From Yamagishiella unicocca (Eukaryota > Chlorophyta > Chlorophyceae > Chlamydomonadales > Volvocaceae): DNA of 64,000 nt. Positions 56,205-64,000 of the stretch are shown piece after piece. The notes under the pieces are model-generated. The model had not been told where the DNA came from, searched no databases, and was given only the letters and a program-made list of their open reading frames with translations. Position 1 is the first letter of the stretch. Each line of letters opens with the position of its first letter. The translations under genes were made by a program, and so were the position numbers. The stretch spans positions 216,565 through 280,564 of the forward strand of contig BDSL01000121.1 in NCBI GenBank assembly GCA_003116995.1, given 5' to 3'.

Positions 56205-57089
56205 AAGCTCAGACGTTGTTAGAGAGAGATAAGCGTGTAACAAGCAGCCATTCGATTGCTGGTGCAGTTTCAAAAGACTGACTCTCTACGGCAATGCACC
56301 ATGTCGGGACCTTAAATGGCTATTTATGGCAGTTGACTTGAGCTGTAGCGCTTGTATTCAAATTAAAATGTGGCTAATATAGAAACAGACAGGTGCGTGA
56401 CCAGAAAAAATGTACAGACAGAGCCAAAGTTTACACGGTCACCGTGCACATGCCAAATCACTACCGTGCTGTCCCGGGTTGTGTGCCACTGGCAAAACAG
56501 AGGGGGAAACCACCGCACCATTGCCATATCCGCACCACACACTGTGCCGTGTCAGTCAATGTATGACTTGTACTCTTACCCAGGCCTGTGAGGTGTGCAG
56601 CCAGCAACGGCAGGAATGGGGCTCAGTGGTGTAGGAAACAGACCAAGGATGGGGCTCTGATGCCCTCCCACACCAACCCCCAGTGGGAAGCCATGATGTG
56701 AAAGCTCAGCGAGCGTGTATGGCCTAGAGGTGCATGCAGGTGGATCCGGCAGATTAATAGTTCAACGTGCTGCAGTGTTTGGTCAGATGACCCGCTCGCT
56801 CTTTTTTGTTTTTGGTTTGGGCCCGCTGTAACAAGAACTCCTTTGTTCTGGTGCACATCGGTCTCTGTCTTCTCCTGTCTTCCTCAGTGGCTGGTGATGT
56901 GCCTGATGGTTATACCTTTTGCCGTATGTTTTATGCGACATTGCTGTAGAGCTGGCCGAAGCATAGCTTAAAATGAAATGGAGTTTAGGCCCCCGACGCA
57001 ACCCCTGGCACCCACCACACCCTATTTAATGCCATCCCCACTCGTTGCCCTCCCTCAAACCTAAGACTTCCAGGGTCTGAAGATCCCTG
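56205..57089. other. Intergenic region between two reverse-strand genes
   Basis: Contains a diverged copy of the GTAACnGTTAC dispersed repeat (about 56792-56930: CTGTAACAAGAACTCC, GGTGCACATCGGTCTCTGTC, CAGTGGCTGGTGATGTGCC). Nothing else was recognised. Confidence 0.5.
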
Positions 57090-57620
57090 CCGTGAAGCTA
57101 TTGCCGTAATGCATGGCCTCGACAGGAGTGGTCCTGTCCTTCACCTTGCCTGGCTGCACATACATGTGCAGGCGAGGGGGTCCAATCATCCACCGAGCCG
57201 GCAACCCGGCTCCCATCCCTACACGCTGCCTTCCCTTGAGAATAAGGCTCCAGCCCCACTCATTGCCATCCCTCGAAACCTAAGGCTTCCAGGGTATTGA
57301 AGCCCCGCCGTGAAGCCCCAGTGCATGGCCTCGACAGTGGTCCTGTCCTTCACCTTGCCCAACTGCGATGCACATACATGTGCAGGCGAGGGGTCCAGCC
57401 ATCCACCTTGCCAGCTCCCATCCCTACTCGCTGCCGTCCCTCAGTAAAACTCCATTCCCACTCGTCGCCCTCCCTCAAACCTAAGGCTTCCAGGGACCAA
57501 AAAGCCCCGCTGCGAAGCCCTTGTGCATGGCCTCGACAGGAGTGGTCCTGTCCTTCACCTTGCCTGGCTGCACATACATGTGCAGGCGAGGGGTCCAGCC
57601 ATCCACCTTGCCGGCATCCC
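57090..57620 (-). repeat. About 205-bp tandem repeat derived from the 3' end of the neighbouring gene
   Basis: Three copies of the block GGCCTCGACAG ... GTGGTCCTGTCCTTCACCTTG, starting near 57115, 57327 and 57529. The third is the coding end of the dioxygenase-like gene; the other two lie beyond its stop. Each also repeats a CCCACTC(G/A)-TTGCC-CCTC-AAACCTAAGGCTTCCAGG block. Confidence 0.8.
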
Positions 57621-60600
57621 CTGCATGCACGGCGTTGCCGTGCAAAAACAGGGCCTGTCCTGGCTGGACCATCAGCCTGCAGATTTTGTGGGTGGGCAGG
57701 GTCCGCATCACGCTTGCAGCAAAATCGTCATCGAGTGCACCATCATCACCAGAGCCATCCTCACCATTGGATGACTCGGATGCACTGTCGCTGCTGTCCC
57801 CTCCTGCCCCGTCGTCTGCCCCGCCACCCACACCAGCAGCAGTGCTGCCGCCCACACCACCATCAACATCAACACCCACACGAGCAGCAGCTGCACCACC
57901 CACGCCGCGCCCAGACCGAGCACCACCGCCAGCAGAGCCGTCGCCTGTGCTGCCAGCAGTAGTGCCACCGCCAGCAGAAGTGCCAGCTTCGCCTCCATCT
58001 GCCACCTTGCGGAAGTTTTTAGTAATCTGCTCCCACGCAATGATGGTAACGTGGCTGCCGTAGGGTGCAACCAGCAGACCGGTGTCCCTCACCAGTGGAA
58101 GCAGCACGACGAACGCGTCCTCGTTCCCAGGGTGCACATCCACGTGAAGGGCCTGCGCCTCGGCCGGCGGGTCGCTGGGCCTGGTGCCCAGGAGTACCCT
58201 CTTACGAATGCGCAGTTTGGGTGCGGGCTTCTGTGCTTGTATCAGGTCGATGACCCGTTTAACTATCGCCTCTCCACGCCTCTGGATGGTGATCAATGGC
58301 CCTGGGGCTGTCGAAGACCGAACCCGGGCCTGCAGACGCTCACCACCCGACCCTGTAAGGTAGGGCCTCCCCTCCTCTGAGCTTGCGATGTCACCTTCTG
58401 CATCCCGCAGGACATGCTGGAAAATGGGGCGACCGGCCTTCTGGATGAATGCTGTGGCTGCTGATGCGGCCTCATCTGAGGCCAGGAGCCCCAGCTCATC
58501 ATCCTTGACGACCGCCAACCCACGCAGCCTCAGAGTCGCCGGTACATCCTCCACATCGCAGAGGAAGAGGCTGCTGTCCACCCTCTCAAGTGGCTCCAAG
58601 AGCCGCCAGTGGGAGCCCTGCTCCATCCTTGACTGCTGCTGTTTGCGACGCTTAACACTGGCTCTGCAGGAAAAAGACTTCAATCCGCGGCCTGCCAGCG
58701 TGTATTCGACCTGAGGGACCCAGGTTGATATGGCAATGACACATAGTAAGCTGCATAAATAGTTTGCGAGGGATCACACACAGATGACCATCGACGGAAA
58801 TACGATGGAGTCTGTATATGGGCCCATCCGTACCTACCGTTGGCCTAAACCTTTTCCTGTTGTCACCTTCTTGATTGCATCGCCCTCCAGCCGTGGACGG
58901 CAGCCCCTCACTGGTGGTCACTAGCATGGCGCCCGTGGACGGAGGTCCCTCACTGATGGCCGCCTGGTGGAATCGAGCAAGGGTGGAAGGCACGCAGGAT
59001 GATTGAGGCCAGACGCGCCAGTGCCAAGCGACCAAGGCTCACACGGAGGCAGGCGGATGGCGTGGGCCTGTTGCATGTACCCCGCCCCACGTGCACCACG
59101 CCAGTCGTTGCACCCACCTGCGATGCTGCCAGCTGCGTCGGGTCTACTGCCGCCGCCACAGGGGCTTGCAACACCGCCAGCGGCACGGCGCCCGTGGACG
59201 GAGGTCCCCCACTGATGGCCGCCTGGTGGAATCGAGCAAGGGTGGAAGGCACGCAGGATGATTGAGGCCAGAGGCGCCAGTGCCAAGCAACCAAGGCTCA
59301 CACGGAGGCATGCGGATGGCGTGGGCCTCTTGCATGTCCCCCGCCCCATGTGCACCATGCCAGTCGTTGCACCCACCTGCGATGCTGCCAGCTGCGTCGG
59401 GTCTACTGCCGCTGCCACAGGGGCTTGCAACACCGCCAGCGGCACGGCGCCCGTGGACGGAGGTCCCCCACTGATGGCCGCCTGGTGGAATCGAGCAAGG
59501 GTGGAAGGCACGCAGGATGATTGAGGCCAGAGGCGCCAGTGCCAAGCAACCAAGGCTCACACGGAGGCATGCGGATGGCGTGGGCCTCTTGCATGTACCC
59601 CGCCCCGTGTGCACCATGCCAGTCGTTGCACCCACCTGCGATGCTGCCAACTGGTCTACTGCCGCTGCCACAGGGGCTTGCAACACCGCCAGCGGCACGG
59701 CGCCCGTGGACGGAGGTCCCCCACTTATGGCCGCCTGGTGGAATCGAGCAAGGGTGGAAGGCACGCAGGATGATTGAGGCCAGAGGCGCCAGTGCCAAGC
59801 AACCAAGGCCCACACGGAGGCAGGCGGATGGCGTGGGCCTCTTGCATGTACCCCGCCCCATGTGCACCACGCCAGTCGTTGCACCCACCTGCGATGCTGC
59901 CAGCTGCGTCGGGTCTACTGCCGCTGCCACAGGGGCTTGCAACACCGCCAGCGGCACGGCGCCCGTGGACGGAGGTCCCCCACTTATGGCCGCCTGGTGG
60001 AATCGAGCAAGGGTGGAAGGCACGCAGGATGATTGAGGCCAGACGCGCCAGTGCCAAGCAACCAAGGCCCACACGGAGGCAGGCGGATGGCGTGGGCCTC
60101 TTGCATGTACCCCGCCCCATGTGCACCACGCCAGTCGTTGCACCCACCTGCGATGCTGCCAGCTGCGTCGGGTCTACTGCCGCTGCCACAGGGGCTTGCA
60201 ACACCGCCAGCGGCACGGCGCCCGTGGACGGAGGTCCCCCACTGATGGCCGCCTGGTGGAATCGAGCAAGGGTGGAAGGCACGCAGGATGATTGAGGCCA
60301 GACGCGCCAGTGCCAAGCAACCAAGGCCCACACGGAGGCAGGCGGATGGCGTGGGCCTGTTGCATGTACCCCGCCCCATGTGCACCACGCCAGTCGTTGC
60401 ACCCACCTGCGATGCTGCCAGCTGCGTCGGGTCTACTGCCGCTGCCACAGGGGCTTGCAACACCGCCAGCGGCACGGCGCCCGTGGACGGAGGTCCCCCA
60501 CTTATGGCCGCCTGGTGGAATCGAGCAAGGGTGGAAGGCACGCAGGATGATTGAGGCCAGACGCGCCAGTGCCAAGCAACCAAGGCCACACGGAGGCAGG

Positions 60601-62539
60601 CGGATGGCGTGGGCCTCTTGCATGTACCCCGCCCCATGTGCACCACGCCAGTCGTTGCACCCACCTGCGATGCTGCCAGCTGCGTCGGGTCTACTTCCGC
60701 CGCCACAGGGGCTTGCAACACCGCCAGCGGCACGGCGCCCGTGGACGGAGGTCCCCCACTTATGGCCGCCTGGTGGAATCGAGCAAGGGTGGAAGGCACG
60801 CAGGATGATTGAGGCCAGAGGCGCCAGTGCCAAGCAACCAAGGCTCACACGGAGGCATGCGGATGGCGTGGGCCTCTTGCATGTACCCCGCCCCATGTGC
60901 ACCACGCCAGTCGTTGCACCCACCTGCGATGCTGCCAACTGCGTCGGGTCTACTTCCGCCGCCACAGGGGCTTGCAACACCGCCAGCGGCACGGCGCCCG
61001 TGGACGGAGGTCCCCCACTGATGGCCGCCTGGTGGAATCGAGCAAGGGTGGAAGGCACGCAGGATGATTGAGGCCAGACGCGCCAGTGCCAAGCAACCAA
61101 GGCCCACACAGAGGCAGGCGGATGGCGTGGGCCTGTTGCATGTACCCCGCCCCATGTGCACCACGCCAGTCGTTGCACCCACCTGCGATGCTGCCAGCTG
61201 CGTCGGGTCTACTGCCGCTGCCACAGGGGCTTGCAACACCGCCAGCGGCACGGCGCCCGTGGACGGAGGTCCCCCACTGATGGCCGCCTGGTGGAATCGA
61301 GCAAGGGTGGAAGGCACGCAGGATGATTGAGGCCAGAGGCGCCAGTGCCAAGCAACCAAGGCTCACACGGAGGCATGCGGATGGCGTGGGCCTCTTGCAT
61401 GTCCCCCGCCCCATGTGCACCACGCCAGTCGTTGCACCCACCTGCGATGCTGCCAGCTGTGTCGGGTCTACTGCCGCTGCCACAGGGGCTTGCAACACCG
61501 CCAGCGGCACGGCGCCCGTGGACGGAGGTCCCCCACTTATGGCCGCCTGGTGGAATCGAGCAAGGGTGGAAGGCACGCAGGATGATTGAGGCCAGACACG
61601 CCAGTGCCAAGCAACCAAGGCCCACACAGAGGCAGGCGGATGGCATGGGCCTGTTGCATGTACCCCGCCCCATGTGCACCACGCCAGTCGTTGCACCCAC
61701 CTGCGATGCTGCCAGCTGCGTCGGGACTCCCGTGTTGCAGCATGACGGGGAGCCGCCCTGGAAGGTGGACGCAGGGGAGGCAGCCCGAGAGCCACAGGCC
61801 TCATGCCGGCTGCTCGTTGTGGTGTACAGGACACCACCAGAGGGCCCAGCATCGAGGTGGCGCTGCCTTTCCAGTTGTTCCTTGTAGTGGAAGAGGGCGG
61901 GGGGACGGGGGGCACAACTGTGGCTGGGTGCACAGTCGTCCTAGCAGGATTGCTGATCTTGTTTGTTTACCTTCCATAACTCGAACCATGCAATTTGGCG
62001 CCAGTGGTACTTGGCAGCAACCGGCTATCTCCGGGAAGCATATTCTTGCTGAAACCGACAGCACCAATCAGTCCATCCCCTGGCCAGCTTTCCTCTGCCA
62101 TCCTGAGAGCTGCCTCGGCGGCATCCTCGGGCGAGTCCATGTCATGGCCAATAAACTGCAGCTCCTTGCGGGCCCATTTCTTTGCGCCACTGTACAAGAA
62201 TTTCCGAACATCGCCGGTAAGGTTGAGGATGTCCTTGAGGGTCTGTGTCTGCAAAAGTAGTTAATGCGGGTCAGACACTGTTGGGAGACGACTGCTGGAC
62301 TATGCGCTTGCCTTCAAACTGTGTCCCGAAAATGTCATCGCGAATATGTCCGCTGGAGAAGCCTCTGCTGGGGCCAAAGCCGAGCGGCCGTCACTCAGCT
62401 TGACCTGCGCGCCAATTCTCAATTCGGAGATGTAGCGGGCGATCTCAAACAGTGCTTCATCTCGTAAGGCTTTGCTTTTTAACGTTTGTTTAATGGAATT
62501 CTGAGCCGCGCAAACTATCTCAGAGAATTGCGCACTCAT
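57481..62539 (-). CDS. 2-oxoglutarate/Fe(II)-dioxygenase-like protein with a ten-exon tandem repeat region
   Basis: Exons right to left: 62312-62539, 61971-62248, 61701-61917, ten array exons between 59118 and 61546, 58838-58963, and 57481-58710; phases agree throughout (0, 2, 0, then 0). The first intron (62249-62311) has a GC donor (AAG/GCAAGC). The N-terminus (MSAQFSEIVCAAQNSIKQTL) is a helical region I do not recognise. The middle is about ten 35-residue Ala/Pro-rich repeats. The last exon encodes a double-stranded beta-helix signature: LHVDVHPGNED (H-x-D), then after a long Gly/Ser/Asp-rich insert, LFLHGNAVHAG and PRLHMYVQPG (distal His and Arg). Such enzymes hydroxylate proteins, lipids or methylated bases; a TET/JBP-type nucleic-acid role is possible beside a transposase but is not shown. 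The gene is divergent from the transposase. Confidence 0.75.
58964..61700 (-). repeat. 259-bp satellite that is a tandem array of exon plus intron
   Basis: Period about 259 bp: a 105-bp exon (GCGGCCATCAGTGGGGGACC ... GCAGCATCGCAG) and a ~154-bp intron with donor GTGGGT and acceptor CCACCAG. Exon starts (low coordinate) are at 59118, 59377, 59636, 59889, 60148, 60407, 60665, 60924, 61183 and 61442. All are phase 0-0, so any number can be spliced in frame. One (59636) is 99 bp, losing two codons in frame. The introns are as conserved as the exons, so the expansion is recent. Confidence 0.9.
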
Positions 62540-62934
62540 GCCTGCTAGAAGCTAAAGCCGCATTTACTTCAGTGGTTGGATTGAAGGAAAGCAAAATATG
62601 TAACACTCTACCATATACAGCAGTCAGCAATATGGACAATCGTGTTGCGAAGAGGTGCCGTATAGAGAAAATTCTTTGTACGACAGCGCTTGCCCTGCAA
62701 GCGGGAAAGCCAACTGGTTCCATATAAAGGTCTCCTACAAGTTACCGCTCACAGAGTATTGAGACACCTGTAAGTCCGGCTATCAAAACTATCTACCATT
62801 GGCAGGAAATCCATGACCAGATTTGAATCTGTTTGAAGCCACCTTACTTGGCCAGTCGCCTGCTACGATAACCACGCCAATCACTGGCTACATTATAGTA
62901 CTTTTCCCCGATTGATGTCTCCATTTCTTCTGTA
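62540..62934. promoter_or_regulatory. Divergent upstream region between dioxygenase-like and transposase genes
   Basis: About 395 bp separating ATG 62539 (-) from the candidate ATG 62935 (+). It must hold both promoters or a shared bidirectional one. No specific motif can be assigned. Confidence 0.4.
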
Positions 62935-63950
62935 ATGGCGCGACCTCTCACTAAGCGGAGGCGGGAACAAGCGTTTCACCAGTCGTCCTGCTAGTGGTGG
63001 TTCTGTTCATCGTCGCCACTGCCATATTTGGTGTGACACGTGCTGGCCCGAGCAGCAACAGCGTCTATTGCTTGTGCAACAGTTGTGTCCAACATGTAGT
63101 GGATGGTGGTCAACTACAGCTCATCTCCAGACGAACATCACGCCAGCACCGTTCAGCATGGGGTTCCTCCTCGGCTGAGGGATACATGACCTCGGATTCC
63201 TCAGAAGAATATGTGCATGCAACATATCGCCAGGCCTGGCATTTACACCAAGGTACGCGCTTCAGAGAGGGTGTCTGGCCAGGCACTCGCTCGGGAGAAC
63301 ACAACACAACGCGCAAAACTGTGCAGGAGCCAACACGAACAATACCAATGCCCCAAGCAACACTGCTAGTGGAATTGTCTCCGGTGAAGCTAGGGACACG
63401 ACCGAAGATATGGACAGTGCCTCCTACACAAGTGAACTCCCACCTATGGACAACTACCCTCCAGATACTGACCAGGCTGGATCGGCTGACTTCATGGAGT
63501 TTTCTCCTCGCTCAGACACCTTTAGCGACAGCAGCGAGTACATCCCGGGCGATGGCGACGGGGGAACTGTGCGTCGCTGTTTCCACGGTGTCATCTCCCA
63601 GATGTTGACTGGCACATCAAGTCCCCTAGCTATGAGACACTGTGTGGCGACCTGCTAGACTTGTTGCTCATGAAGTCAAAGCACAAGCTTACACAGAGTG
63701 CTTGTGAGGATATCATGCTTTTTAAGTACAAGTCATATGTGGTCCCAGAGAATGAGCGGCCTGTGAAGTTTTATCAGTTTCTTACCTTCCTCGAGGATCA
63801 GGGTCGACTCATGGACTGCCACTTTGTGGAGTACGAGTACTGCAAGAAGTGTGGTACACTCTACAGTGGCGAGGACCATGCCAGCCCCATCTGTCTCAAC
63901 CCCTCATGTGCGGAGATGCGACATGGAAACACCAGCAAATTCAATTACCG
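62935..63950 (+). CDS. TNP2/Plavaka-like transposase, N-terminal part (continues beyond window)
   Basis: A candidate start at 62935 gives a basic N-terminus (MARPLTKRRREQAF); the first junction is unresolved. An exon around 63050-63254 encodes a zinc motif, YCLCNSC ... GGQLQLISRRTSRQH, matching the C-x-C-x2-C ... H pattern near the start of TNP2-type transposases. It joins in phase 1 to an acidic exon (about 63334-63560: DMDSASYTSELPPMDNYPPD). From about 63600, in another frame, comes DVDWHIKSPSYETLC, LLDLLLMKSKHKLTQSACED and a Cys cluster, CKKCGTLYSG ... CLNPSCAEMRHGN, typical of this family. The link between these last parts (intron or frameshift) is not clear. The exon ends at a GTAGGC donor at 63951; the catalytic core must lie to the right. 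Confidence 0.65.
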
Positions 63951-64000
63951 GTAGGCATGGCTGAGTGTGGGCTTGGACCAAATGATTTGGTTGCTTATTA

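Larger units (their letters stand above)
53070..64000. mobile_element. Probable left part of a large DNA transposon carrying three genes (right end outside window)
   Basis: Begins CCCTACCAAATTAGAAGG, whose first ten bases equal the terminus of the transposon at 18223. About 330 bp of AT-rich sequence dense in CTTAG motifs follows, then two reverse-strand genes and the start of a TNP2-like transposase. Known elements of the CACTA/Plavaka and KDZ groups are large and carry accessory genes next to the transposase. Without the right end the extent is unproven. Confidence 0.5.

Noticed and set aside
57297..58063. Forward-strand ORFs over the dioxygenase-like gene
   Set aside because: Antisense to a phase-consistent spliced reverse-strand gene and without splice or domain support.

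Overview
The window looks like nuclear DNA from a volvocine green alga (Chlamydomonas/Volvox relatives). Evidence: mixed-to-high GC content; short phase-consistent spliceosomal introns with GTGAGT, GTAAG or GTACG donors and GCAG acceptors; a secreted M43-type metalloprotease with Pro-rich linkers; a LysM plus ricin-B-lectin secreted protein; TGTAA poly(A)-type signals; and L1-clade LINEs, Ty3/gypsy elements and TNP2-like DNA transposons of the kind known from these algae. The species cannot be named from sequence alone. Host coding sequence is a small minority; most of the window is nested, partly rearranged transposable elements (TEs).

Layout. 1-2003: no firm gene. 2004-10240 (+): a multi-exon secreted pappalysin-like (M43) protease followed by cysteine-rich fibronectin-type-II-like modules; its 3' part was tandemly duplicated together with a fragment of a LINE. 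10.3-15.2 kb: LINE remnant, short dispersed repeats (one carrying tRNA-like A and B boxes), minisatellites and a perfect 36-bp palindrome. 15230-52956 (-): one LysM/ricin-lectin gene whose four recognised exons join in phase. Its LysM-3 domain is split by an intron of about 35.65 kb, swollen by nested transposons.

Nest inside that intron: (i) a Ty3/gypsy element whose pol (34965-42329, -) carries a PHD finger and a methyltransferase-like C-terminus; its gag half and most of one LTR now lie in opposite orientation because 42330-52364 has been inverted with base-precise breakpoints; (ii) in its 3' region, a DNA transposon (18223-34882) with a perfect 26-bp terminal inverted repeat and a GAA target duplication; (iii) in that, an L1-type LINE (24832-31458), a 5'-truncated LINE copy, three 0.86-kb non-autonomous units with the same 3' end, a 2-kb foldback palindrome and a 398-bp satellite; (iv) in the gag half, an apparently intact Ty3 chromovirus (44484-51260) with 416-bp LTRs and a CTACG target duplication.

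53070-64000: probably the left part of a second large DNA transposon with the same CCCTACCAAA terminus. It carries a six-exon gene of unknown function (53960-56204, -), a large gene (57481-62539, -) that combines a 2-oxoglutarate/Fe(II)-dioxygenase-like C-terminus with a tandem array of ten near-identical exons, and the N-terminal part of a TNP2/Plavaka-like transposase (62935 onward, +) that runs off the window. The last two genes diverge from a ~400-bp shared upstream region. Their close packing suggests that the dioxygenase-like protein and the unknown protein are transposon cargo or accessory proteins; this is inference.
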